Below the pieces are notes generated by a model. That model was not told where the DNA came from and did no database searches. It saw nothing but the letters and a program-made list of their open reading frames with translations. DNA of 33,660 bases from Nitrososphaerota archaeon (GTDB lineage: Archaea; Thermoproteota; Nitrososphaeria; Nitrososphaerales; Gagatemarchaeaceae): contig JAPCJI010000012.1 of NCBI GenBank assembly GCA_027887005.1, positions 1 to 33,660 on the forward strand, given 5' to 3'. The position numbers and the translations under genes are program-made. Of the stretch, positions 15,194-22,857 are shown piece by piece (the first letter of the stretch is position 1; each line of letters begins with the position of its first letter).

Positions 15194-16651
15194 GTGGAGA
15201 CGAGGAAAGCAGTCCTGGTGGCTGCGGTTGTCGTACTCATCGCCTTTTCGGGTTTCCTGGTCTACCAGGACCTCTCCGGACAGGGGTGCCATGCTCCGAT
15301 GAGCACGACCCCTTCGAAGTACCAGGCTGGAAAGGTCCAGTTCGGTGCGGTGACCGAGTACTGCCTCGCGGGCCCCGAGAGATGGGCGAACGGGATAGCA
15401 GCTTCACCGGATGGATCCGTTTGGTTCGGCGAGCAGGCCGTTCCAGGGATCGCGCAGCTCTTCCCCAACGGAACGGTCGATGAACATGCTTTCCCGAACT
15501 CCAACGGTACAGCAGGTCCAATCACCGACTACAAGAGCGGCATCTGGGGAGTCGCCCTTTGGCGTGGGATGGTCTGGGCGGGGGACGACGCGGCCAATTC
15601 GATCGTTGGATACAGCCCTTCCAACGGGACCTTCAGGGTTCTCCCGATCCCTCACAAGGGGTACATCCCTTACACTCTGACGCCGGGACCGGACGGGGCC
15701 CTCTGGTTCACCGCCCTTCTTCAAAACGGGACCCTTGGAAGGATCTCTCCGAGTCTGTCTCTCACGATGTATCCCGTATTTAAGAATCAGACGCAGATTC
15801 CGGTGGACATCCAGTTCGTGAACGCTAGCCTCGGGTACTACGTCGCGCTCGACCCGTTCCATGGAGCGGAGAGCGGACTCTACGCCTTCGACCCAGGAAA
15901 CGTGTCCGGAGGAGTGACCCCACGGCAGGTGAAGGGTGGTCTCGGCCTCACCTATGCGAACAGCCTCTCGATATCCTCCGGTGGTATCTGGGTCGCCCAA
16001 CACCTCGCATCCAACATAGTCGGATACGACCTGAAATCGCAGGGCTGGACAGTCTACCCGACCTCAACCCTGAGCTTCACGAACACCGCGCTTCCCTATT
16101 TCGTCCGTTCCAGCGGGTCCACCGTTTGGTTCAACGAGCACTACGCCAACCGTATTGGAGCCCTTAGCCCGGCCTCTGGGACTCTTACCGAATACAGCGA
16201 GGCCGACCCTCCTATCAACGACAAGAGCAAGCTGCAGAACGACCTCACGATTGCGTACTCTTCGTCTGGTTTGTGGTTCACATCTACCACCGGGAATTAC
16301 ATAGGTCTGATAGACGGGAGCTACGCCCCCGGGTTTTCCTTGTCTGCCTCGGGGGACAATTCTTTGACCCTGTCGGTCGGGGGAACTGCTTCCGCCCACC
16401 TGCGTTTGACCGGCTCCTGGTCCAGTGGGCTCAAAGTCTCTGTATCAGATTCGGAGAACTTCACCTCCTATCCGACCTTCATCTCGGTTCAACCTGACAA
16501 GACTCTGGTCCCCGCCGGGACAGGCCCCGTTCCCCTGGACGTGACCCTCTCCGCCAGGAACGGTCTGCTTCCTGGCCGATACACGGTCGGAGTGACCGTA
16601 ACCGACGGGCTGCTGTATCAGACGGCGTACCTGTTTGTTACGATCGAGTAG
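15194..16651 (+). CDS. Membrane-anchored streptogramin-lyase-like (Vgb) beta-propeller protein
   Basis: 485-residue exported protein. Residues about 5-24 are a hydrophobic segment after a short basic start (ETRKAV), a signal anchor. The following about 350 residues show repeated blades of the form GIAASPDGSVWFGE, LTPGPDGALWFTA, LSISSGGIWVAQ and AYSSSGLWFTS, with intervening N/I-GxxxP turns, the pattern of virginiamycin B lyase/NHL-type propellers. From about residue 380 a beta-rich C-terminal domain (SLSASGDNSLTLSVGGTASAH) resembles an immunoglobulin-like module. Many NxS/T sites are compatible with archaeal N-glycosylation. Such proteins are numerous in Nitrososphaeria and have no proven lyase activity. 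Start GTG 15194. Confidence 0.8.
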   Translation: METRKAVLVAAVVVLIAFSGFLVYQDLSGQGCHAPMSTTPSKYQAGKVQFGAVTEYCLAGPERWANGIAASPDGSVWFGEQAVPGIAQLFPNGTVDEHAFPNSNGTAGPITDYKSGIWGVALWRGMVWAGDDAANSIVGYSPSNGTFRVLPIPHKGYIPYTLTPGPDGALWFTALLQNGTLGRISPSLSLTMYPVFKNQTQIPVDIQFVNASLGYYVALDPFHGAESGLYAFDPGNVSGGVTPRQVKGGLGLTYANSLSISSGGIWVAQHLASNIVGYDLKSQGWTVYPTSTLSFTNTALPYFVRSSGSTVWFNEHYANRIGALSPASGTLTEYSEADPPINDKSKLQNDLTIAYSSSGLWFTSTTGNYIGLIDGSYAPGFSLSASGDNSLTLSVGGTASAHLRLTGSWSSGLKVSVSDSENFTSYPTFISVQPDKTLVPAGTGPVPLDVTLSARNGLLPGRYTVGVTVTDGLLYQTAYLFVTIE

Positions 16652-16679
16652 CGCCGCACCTCAGAGCCGAAACGCGCGG

Positions 16680-17390
16680 TCAGTTCAGGGTCCTGAGAAG
16701 GACAAGCGAGAGTGCGACCGCGACCACGCTGAGCACAATGCCCTTCAGGATAGATTCGAACTTCTTCGCATAGGGGGAGCCTCCTGCGACGACAGTCCTC
16801 TTGGCTTCCTTGTAGGGCCTTGACGCGCTGATTTCCACGTATGCAGTCGCAAAGCCGAAGATGCCAGCCGCAAGTCCGATCGGTGCGAAGGAATCTGTCT
16901 GCAATACATACCCGGCCACCACTGGAAGGAACCCCCAACTGAAGGAGAACCACAGGTCGGTATGGAAGCGCCCCTTGAAGAGCTCTAGGTTGTAGGCGAG
17001 GAGGAGGAAGATCTCGAGGACGCCGACGAGGAGGAGAAAGGGGGCGAAGGCGAGCGCAAGGTACAGGCCAACCCCAGCTGCAAGCAGGAGAGAACCGAAG
17101 CCAAGAGCAAAGAGCTGGTTTCTCGTCAGGAACGCACCCCAGGGCCTGTTCGGGGCGGTGGCATCAAGCGCATGGGCGGATATCCCCACGGCAAGGAGGT
17201 AGACCAGCGCCAGGAGCCCTGCCCGGTAGAGATTGGTGGATGGCGCTGCGAAGCACCCTATCACCGTGTAGCTCGCGTTCATCAGAGTGTATGGAACAAA
17301 GGTCATTCCCACAAGAAGCCTGAATCGTCTCGGACCCCACTTCGGGGTGTACCACTCGTTCTCCCTCGTTCCTTGAGCGGGCTCCTCCAA
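16680..17390 (-). CDS. Polytopic membrane protein, UbiA-prenyltransferase-like but lacking clear DxxxD motifs
   Basis: 236 residues with about seven hydrophobic helices. HALDATAPNRPWGAFLTRNQL resembles the first UbiA loop (where N-D-xx-D-xxx-D and NRP occur) and LLLAYNLELFKGRFHTDLWFSFSWGFLPVVAGYV resembles the later YS-xx-LK-...-G segment of that superfamily. The aspartates needed for Mg-prenyl diphosphate binding are not obvious: only one Asp remains before NRP and only one in the second loop. It could be a divergent or non-catalytic relative, or an unrelated membrane family. It is divergent, 39 bases away, from a UbiE-like methyltransferase, the usual partner of UbiA enzymes in quinone synthesis. 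The C-terminus is a final helix (VVAVALSLVLL). Confidence 0.55.
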   Translation of the reverse strand: MEEPAQGTRENEWYTPKWGPRRFRLLVGMTFVPYTLMNASYTVIGCFAAPSTNLYRAGLLALVYLLAVGISAHALDATAPNRPWGAFLTRNQLFALGFGSLLLAAGVGLYLALAFAPFLLLVGVLEIFLLLAYNLELFKGRFHTDLWFSFSWGFLPVVAGYVLQTDSFAPIGLAAGIFGFATAYVEISASRPYKEAKRTVVAGGSPYAKKFESILKGIVLSVVAVALSLVLLRTLN

Positions 17391-17429
17391 GAAATTACTC
17401 GTAGCCAGGATGACTTTTGACCGTTTCGA

Positions 17430-18260
17430 TTGCGCATAGCTCTGCCAAAGGATAAGTCAAGGGGGGGCGGCCTGTTCGATGTGCCTCCCGACGATGCCCC
17501 ACCAACCCAGGAGCTGAAGGACACGGCGCTCCAGATCTTCGACGGGCTGGCAGACTCCTATGAGCGGGCCCTCGACTTTGCGACGCTTTACCAGGACCGG
17601 TACTGGAAGTCCTGGGTGGCCGAGGAGTCAGAGTTGGGTGGGTCCAAGCTCGTCCTGGATGTGGGATGCGGCACCCTTCTCCTCGAGGAGAGGCTTAGGG
17701 CCTCTGGGAGCACGGTCGTGGGAATCGACCTTACAAGACGGATGATCCGGATAGGCCAAGGCAAGGGGCTCTCAAATGTTCCACTTCTCGTCAATGGGGA
17801 CGCTGAGGCTCTCCCGTTCAAGGCCTCCTCCTTCGACACGGTGGTATCGTGCTACGTTGCCAAGTACGTGGACCTTGAAAGATTCACGGGGGAGCTGGCC
17901 AGGGTCGCCAAGCCAAGGGCCCGAATCGTCGTTTACGACTTCGTCCGTCCTCGGGGTCTCTTCTTCCCTTTCCTGGCCCTCTACATCTACGGCGCGATGA
18001 GGATTGCGGGGTCGTTGCTTGGGTTGACGAAGCGCAAGGAGGCATTCACTTTCAAGAACCTGCCGAGGATAGTTGCCGGGGCCACATGGGACATGGACTT
18101 CGCGGCGATGCTGGAGAAGAAGGACGTCAGGTCTGGGTTTATGCGGCGGCTGTCGGGGGGAGTGGTGGCAGGATACGTTGGGACCAAAGGGGAGGGCCCT
18201 GATGTGCTCGCGGGAGGCCTTAGATATGGTCGAATCCCTATTCGGAAGCGATTCGCGTGA
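17430..18260 (+). CDS. SAM-dependent methyltransferase, UbiE/MenG-like class I
   Basis: 276-residue class I methyltransferase. SAM motif I VLDVGCGTLLLEERL near residue 75, acidic loop VVGIDLT near residue 97, post-motif DAEALPFKASSFDTVVSCYV near residue 125, and motif III-like ARIVVYDFVRP near residue 165. A hydrophobic stretch LFFPFLALYIYGAMRIAGSLLG follows, suggesting contact with the membrane or a lipid substrate. The start is TTG 17430; GTG near 17478 is an alternative. Its stop overlaps the ChrB-like start (GTGA), so it is translationally coupled to the next gene. Divergence from the UbiA-like gene hints at quinone or isoprenoid-lipid methylation, but this is inference. Confidence 0.8.
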   Translation: MRIALPKDKSRGGGLFDVPPDDAPPTQELKDTALQIFDGLADSYERALDFATLYQDRYWKSWVAEESELGGSKLVLDVGCGTLLLEERLRASGSTVVGIDLTRRMIRIGQGKGLSNVPLLVNGDAEALPFKASSFDTVVSCYVAKYVDLERFTGELARVAKPRARIVVYDFVRPRGLFFPFLALYIYGAMRIAGSLLGLTKRKEAFTFKNLPRIVAGATWDMDFAAMLEKKDVRSGFMRRLSGGVVAGYVGTKGEGPDVLAGGLRYGRIPIRKRFA

Positions 18261-18724
18261 AGTGGGTGACCCGGGAGAAGGCCAAGGTGGACAGAATTGC
18301 ATGCCCGTGGCTCATCAAGAGGTTCGTCGACCCTGCCGCCGAATTCCTGTTCGTCCCTGCCGAAACGGTGAAGGATGTCGCGAAGAGGGAGGGGGCAATC
18401 CCCTTTGACGCGGCTGGGGTCGAGCTGACCCATTACTGGGAAGGAGACAGGGAGTACGTCAGCTTTGATGCGATAATTAGGAAGTATGGCCTGAGCGACC
18501 CAGCCCTGCTCGAACTCGCGAGGATTGTCCGAGGCGCCGATGCAAAAATCTCCGACCCTCCCCCAGAATCTGCGGGGCTGGAGGCGGCTGCCCTCGGTTT
18601 CAGACAGATATCCCGAGACGACTTCGAGAACATGAGGCTGCAGTTCCCCGCCTACGACGCCCTTTACGAGTACTGCGCTCAGAAATTGAAGGGCACAGCG
18701 AAACTAGACTACACCCGGAAATAG
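18257..18724 (+). CDS. ChrB C-terminal-domain protein (chromate-resistance-associated)
   Basis: 155-residue stand-alone version of the domain found at the C-terminus of ChrB. The signature KVDRIACPWLIKRFVDP (residues 10-26) and EFLFVPAE are conserved, followed by GVELTHYWEGDREYVSFDAIIRKYGLSDPAL. In bacteria ChrB regulates or supports the ChrA chromate exporter; the biochemical role of the isolated domain is unclear. Start GTG 18257 overlaps the methyltransferase stop; an MFS transporter follows after about 28 bases. ChrB-domain/MFS neighbours are known in other genomes, so export of an oxyanion or other stressor is a reasonable inference. Confidence 0.78.
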   Translation: MKWVTREKAKVDRIACPWLIKRFVDPAAEFLFVPAETVKDVAKREGAIPFDAAGVELTHYWEGDREYVSFDAIIRKYGLSDPALLELARIVRGADAKISDPPPESAGLEAAALGFRQISRDDFENMRLQFPAYDALYEYCAQKLKGTAKLDYTRK

Positions 18725-18752
18725 GGCGCGTGGGGAGGAAAGGTTGGACTTG

Positions 18753-19922
18753 ATGTCCGGGCCGCGCAGTGTCTACCTAGCGAAAGGATCGAGAGTCTTC
18801 GTCTCCGGCCTGATGAGTGTCATGATCCCAGTCTATCTCAATTCGATGGGCTATGGACCGTTCTTCATCGGGGTGGCCCTTGCAGCGATTCTTGCCGGGA
18901 ATGCCGCCTCGAACATTGTCCTGTCGTACCTCGTCCAGCGCACGGGATCGAGGAAGCTACTGCAGGCGTTCAGTCTCCTCATGCTCGGGTCGGGACTCCT
19001 TTTGGCGGCGAGCACCCAACCAATCCCTATCCTCCTGGCCTGCTTCCTGGGGAACGTTAGCACGACCGGAACCGAAGCGGGCCCGTTCCAATCTGTCGAG
19101 GCAGGGGTACTTCCTGAATTGGTCGCAGAGGGGAGCGCTGTGAAGGCCTTCGGTCGGTACAACTTGATTGGCTACACGGCATCGGCGTTCGGTACGTCCG
19201 CGCTCTCGGTGCCCGGGTATCTTGGCAGCAGTTTGCCTGTATTCAGGACGCTCTTCATCGGGTTCGGAGTCGTGGGGCTCCTCCTTTTCACCATCTATAC
19301 TCGTTTGAGATTTCCGACGAGGAAATACATTCACGAATCCGGCCCGAGTCCTCTGGGCCCAGAGGCACGAAGGGACGTCACAAGATTGTCAGGCCTTTTC
19401 TCCGTTGACGCCTTCGGCGGAAGCTTCGTGTCTCAGTACCTTCTCTCGTACTGGTTCACGGTTGTCTATGGCGTCCCCGTTTCGGGACTGGCTGCGATCT
19501 TCCTCTTCTCCAATCTGATCTCGGGCGCATCAACCTACGGCGCGGCTGTCGTCGCAGAACGGCTAGGGAACCTCAGGACGATGGTCTACACCCACATCCC
19601 CTCGAGCATCCTTCTGATTCTCATACCGTTCGCGGGCACTCTGACCGCGGCTGTGGTGCTTCTTTTCCTGAGGCAGAGTCTGTCGCAGATGGACGTCCCG
19701 ACCCGACAGGCGTTGATGACCGAGATGTTCAAGGAAAGCGAAAGGGTCCCCGCCTACGCCATTACCAACACAGTTCGGAGCGTGGGCGCATTTGCGGCTG
19801 GGCCTGTGAGCGCGGGCCTTCTCGTGCTGGGGTTGCCGTCGGCGCTCCTATACCTGGGTGGGGCTACGAAGATCGGTTATGACCTTTCGACCTATGTAGT
19901 CTACAGAAAGAGGTTCCGCTGA
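18753..19922 (+). CDS. MFS transporter
   Basis: 389-residue 12-helix major facilitator. Helices can be followed from VYLAKGSRVFVSGLMSVMIP; the loop after helix 2 reads LVQRTGSRK, a variant of the MFS signature GxxxDRxGRR. The second half begins after a hydrophilic linker (ESGPSPLGPEARRDV), and SQMDVPTRQALM in helix 10-11 is typical of drug/oxyanion-efflux-like MFS. ATG 18753 sits 9 bases after GGAGGAAAGG, a good ribosome-binding site; TTG 18744 is too close to it. It is probably co-transcribed with the ChrB-domain gene. Substrate not readable. Confidence 0.88.
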   Translation: MSGPRSVYLAKGSRVFVSGLMSVMIPVYLNSMGYGPFFIGVALAAILAGNAASNIVLSYLVQRTGSRKLLQAFSLLMLGSGLLLAASTQPIPILLACFLGNVSTTGTEAGPFQSVEAGVLPELVAEGSAVKAFGRYNLIGYTASAFGTSALSVPGYLGSSLPVFRTLFIGFGVVGLLLFTIYTRLRFPTRKYIHESGPSPLGPEARRDVTRLSGLFSVDAFGGSFVSQYLLSYWFTVVYGVPVSGLAAIFLFSNLISGASTYGAAVVAERLGNLRTMVYTHIPSSILLILIPFAGTLTAAVVLLFLRQSLSQMDVPTRQALMTEMFKESERVPAYAITNTVRSVGAFAAGPVSAGLLVLGLPSALLYLGGATKIGYDLSTYVVYRKRFR

Positions 19923-19965
19923 AAGCCACCTCGTCAGTTTCCACATCTGGGAACCGTGCTCAGCC

Positions 19966-19972
19966 TTTAAAT
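19966..19972 (+). promoter_or_regulatory. TATA box of asnA
   Basis: TTTAAAT lies 27-33 bases upstream of ATG 19999, ideal for a leaderless archaeal transcript, and supports ATG 19999 over TTG 19990. Confidence 0.6.
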
Positions 19973-19998
19973 CGAATCCCTCTGACTGATTGAAAGAC

Positions 19999-21126
19999 AT
20001 GACCCAGAGCAAGGGAGACCTCGCCGGACCAGGAATAGGAACCTATGAGGAAGTTGAGAAAGCACTGCCCACTGACTACGGCAGCCTGCTTGACCGCAAG
20101 CAGACTCAGAGAGCGGTCTATCTGGCCAAGGGGTACATCGAGCAGAATCTTTGCAAGGAGCTTAACCTGATGATGGTCCAGGTCCCTCTCATCGTCGACG
20201 CGGAAAGCGGGATAAACGACATGCTCGACCGGGACGGCTCCCGGACTCCGGTGCAGTTCCACATCTCGAACGACTTCAACAAGCATCCGATCGACGCCCA
20301 GGTAGTACAGGCGGCCACGAAGTGGAAGCGGTTCGCGCTGCGCCAGTTCGAGATGGGGATTGGCGAGGGCATCTGCACGGACATGCGAGCTGTGCGGAAG
20401 GACTACTTCCTCGACCACGATCATAGCGCCTACGTCGACCAGTGGGATTGGGAGAGGGTGATAACGAACGAGCAGAGGAACCTCATCTTCCTGAAGGAGA
20501 TTGTGACCAAAATCTGGAAGGTCTTGAAAGGAGCTGAGATTCGTGTGCACGAGGAATTCCCGCAGCTGCGCGCGAAGTATCCGGAGATGGCCGAAAGAAT
20601 CGAGTTCATGCATGCAGAGGACATCCTGGAGACCTATCCCACCCTCCCCAGAAAGCAGCGCGAGACCGCCCTCCTTCAGCAGCATCCGGCGGTCTTCATC
20701 GTCGGCATCGGATGGGTCCTGAAGAACGGGAACCCGCATGAGATGAGGGCGGCCGACTACGACGACTGGGTCACCGAGACGAAGTCAGCCGACGGGAGGA
20801 CGATGCACGGGCTCAACGGGGACATACTGGTATGGAACCCGGTTACGAAGCGGAGGCATGAGCTGAGCTCCATGGGCATCCGGGTCGATGCGACCTCGCT
20901 GAAGAAACAGCTTGAGCTCAGCGGCCAGATGGATTTCATGAAATACGACTACCACAAGGGAATAGCCAGCGGTCAGCTGCCTCTTTCCATCGGCGGAGGC
21001 ATCGGTCAGTCGCGTACACTGATGCTGATTCTGAAGAAAGCACACCTGGGAGAGATCAGCGTTTCCGTCTGGCCGAAGATCCTGAAGGAAATCGGGGCCA
21101 AGAAGAATATTCACGTTCTGGAATAG
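19999..21126 (+). CDS. asnA: Aspartate-ammonia ligase (ammonia-dependent asparagine synthetase)
   Basis: 375-residue AsnA, a class II aminoacyl-tRNA-synthetase-fold enzyme that amidates aspartate with free ammonia and ATP. Landmarks match the bacterial enzyme: YIEQNLCKELNLMMVQVPL, AATKWKRFAL, GEGICTDMRAVR, YVDQWDWERV, VFIVGIGWVL, MRAADYDDWVTE, GLNGDILVWNP, ELSSMGIRVD and the class II motif 3 region IGGGIGQSR. All catalytic segments appear intact. It is about 45 residues longer than the E. coli protein, through an N-terminal extension and small insertions. It stands alone, with its own TATA box, and ends convergently with the LhgO-like gene. Confidence 0.95.
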   Translation: MTQSKGDLAGPGIGTYEEVEKALPTDYGSLLDRKQTQRAVYLAKGYIEQNLCKELNLMMVQVPLIVDAESGINDMLDRDGSRTPVQFHISNDFNKHPIDAQVVQAATKWKRFALRQFEMGIGEGICTDMRAVRKDYFLDHDHSAYVDQWDWERVITNEQRNLIFLKEIVTKIWKVLKGAEIRVHEEFPQLRAKYPEMAERIEFMHAEDILETYPTLPRKQRETALLQQHPAVFIVGIGWVLKNGNPHEMRAADYDDWVTETKSADGRTMHGLNGDILVWNPVTKRRHELSSMGIRVDATSLKKQLELSGQMDFMKYDYHKGIASGQLPLSIGGGIGQSRTLMLILKKAHLGEISVSVWPKILKEIGAKKNIHVLE

Positions 21127-21141
21127 GTATTCGGGCGGACG

Positions 21142-22470
21142 TCAGAGCGCGGCCAGGGCCCGGTCGAAGTCCCACCGGCTGTGCGAGCCTGCCGCTTTCG
21201 TCCTGAAGCCTTCAAGGCTCCCCTCCTTTCGAAGCTCGGCGACCAGCATCGCAGAGTAGGCCGGGGCCCCGGTGGCACCCGGCGAGTTGTAGTTGACAAC
21301 GTGCAGTACCCTGCGATCGTGGAACAGGAGTGCCTCAGGCACGAAGCCCCCCTCGCCGATTACCGATCCTCTGATTCCTGATACTCCTCGCGACCTTAGA
21401 GCCTCGGGTCGGAGGGCGGGGATGAACTCTTTCACTCGGGAGCACATCGCGCGCTTTGAAAGCGAACTCCTCCATTCCTTGCCAACCATGGCGAGGAAGG
21501 TCCTGCTCCTGAGAAGGTTCAGCTTGGGAGCGTTGGGGGCCTCGAGTGCGGTACCGAAGGAAGCGAATCCGGGGCCCTGGTAGGAGTAGGGGCCTGCCAC
21601 CAGCACCGCGTTCGGACCGATCTGCCTGCGCCCGTCGTATCGGACTACGAAATGGGGGTCAAGGAAGGGGAACTCGGGATACTTCGGGGGGGTGTAGACG
21701 TTCCTGCCCACCCTTGAGGCGAACGGCTCGTCGACGAACCAGTACTCGCCGCGGAAGTACATCGCCGAGTACTCCCTGGCGGAGCCGAGCATGTGGGCGA
21801 TGCGCAGCGCTCCTGCGCCTGCCGCGTTGAGGAGCACCCTGCAGCGGACGAGCCAGGGACCCTTCTTGCTGCGGAGTCCCACCTCCACGCCGCCGTCCTT
21901 GTCGCGTCTGGCAGACATGACCTCCTGACCGCCCAAGAAATTGACGCCGTTCGCCGAGGCAAGCCTGAAGACGAGGCGGGTCAGCTGTCCGAAATCAACG
22001 GAGACGTCGGCCTTCGAGAAGAGTGCGGCCTTGCAATCCACCTCCGGCTCCAATGCCCTCGCCGACGCCTTGTCGAGAAGTTGGAGCTCGCTTTCAGCGA
22101 TCCCGTTCTCGTGGCCCCACCTCGAGTACTCTTCGAGCGTCGAGACCTGCGCTTCGTTGACGGCCGCCTCGAGAGTTCCCACCTGATTCCACCAGAGTCC
22201 GAACTCCTTGGCAAGGTCGCGCCAGAGCGGGTATGACGCTTCGGATGTCCGAGCGAAGACCCTCTTGGCCCTGGGGTCGAGGTAGAAGGGGCGATGGATG
22301 ACGCCTGTGTTGCGGGAGCTTGTGTGGGGCGCGATGCCCATGCCCTGGTCTATCAGCAGGATTCTGCAATCGTAGAGGCTGGAAAGCCAATAGGCGAGCG
22401 TGACTCCAAGGACGCCGGCACCCACGATGAGGATATCGACTCCCTTCTGGGATCCCATGTCTTCCGGCAC
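21142..22470 (-). CDS. FAD-dependent oxidoreductase, L-2-hydroxyglutarate dehydrogenase (LhgO)-like
   Basis: 442-residue DAO-family flavoprotein. N-terminal dinucleotide fold ILIVGAGVLGVTLAY, then HTSSRNTGVIHRPFY (LhgO has HNSGVIHAGVYY), FRGEYW near residue 235, YPEFPFLDPHFVVR, IGPNAVLVAGPYSYQG and the C-terminal LHVVNYNSPGATGAPAYSAMLV that closes the FAD site. These blocks line up in order with L-2-hydroxyglutarate oxidase; related enzymes oxidise glycerol 3-phosphate or sarcosine, so the substrate is probable, not proven. Start GTG 22470, or ATG 22458. It follows the aIF-1A stop by 25 bases on the same strand and is probably co-transcribed, with no functional link evident. Confidence 0.82.
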   Translation of the reverse strand: MPEDMGSQKGVDILIVGAGVLGVTLAYWLSSLYDCRILLIDQGMGIAPHTSSRNTGVIHRPFYLDPRAKRVFARTSEASYPLWRDLAKEFGLWWNQVGTLEAAVNEAQVSTLEEYSRWGHENGIAESELQLLDKASARALEPEVDCKAALFSKADVSVDFGQLTRLVFRLASANGVNFLGGQEVMSARRDKDGGVEVGLRSKKGPWLVRCRVLLNAAGAGALRIAHMLGSAREYSAMYFRGEYWFVDEPFASRVGRNVYTPPKYPEFPFLDPHFVVRYDGRRQIGPNAVLVAGPYSYQGPGFASFGTALEAPNAPKLNLLRSRTFLAMVGKEWRSSLSKRAMCSRVKEFIPALRPEALRSRGVSGIRGSVIGEGGFVPEALLFHDRRVLHVVNYNSPGATGAPAYSAMLVAELRKEGSLEGFRTKAAGSHSRWDFDRALAAL

Positions 22471-22495
22471 CCTGCAGCGCCTCGAATCCAGCGGG

Positions 22496-22801
22496 TCAGA
22501 TTGTCTTGAGATATCCGTTCTGCTCTAGCCACTCTGCGTGGGCCCTGATGTAGCGCCAGAGGATGTCCGCCTTCCTGTTGTCGAAGTCCCAGGGAGCAAC
22601 TAGGACGATGTCCCCCTCTCGAATCCACATCCTCCTCTTCAGCTTGCCCCTGATGCGGCAGTTGCGGGTCTCTCCGTCGGCGCATTTGACTATGACCTGG
22701 TCCCCACCCGTCATTTTGATTGCCTTGCCAAGGATCTCGCCCTGTTGAGGCATGACGAGTTCCTTTAGGTTGGCTTCGCTCAGTACTTTCCGCTTACCCA
22801 T
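22496..22801 (-). CDS. Translation initiation factor aIF-1A
   Basis: 101-residue S1/OB-fold factor, archaeal counterpart of eIF1A, which binds the ribosomal A site during initiation. Seen: QGEILGKAIKMTGGDQVIVKCADG, RIRGKLKRRMWIREGDIVLVAPWDF and KADILWRYIRAHAEWL, all standard. The ATG start is 45-54 bases downstream of a TATA element at 22846-22855. Complete and of normal length. Confidence 0.97.
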   Translation of the reverse strand: MGKRKVLSEANLKELVMPQQGEILGKAIKMTGGDQVIVKCADGETRNCRIRGKLKRRMWIREGDIVLVAPWDFDNRKADILWRYIRAHAEWLEQNGYLKTI

Positions 22802-22845
22802 TCGATGTCACCTGGTCGCCTTCGGCGCAGTGGTTCTTGATGCTG

Positions 22846-22855
22846 GGTTAAAGCC
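22846..22855 (-). promoter_or_regulatory. TATA box of aIF-1A gene
   Basis: Minus-strand GGCTTTAACC, 45-54 bases upstream of ATG 22801, predicts a short leader of about 20 bases. Confidence 0.5.
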
Positions 22856-22857
22856 CT

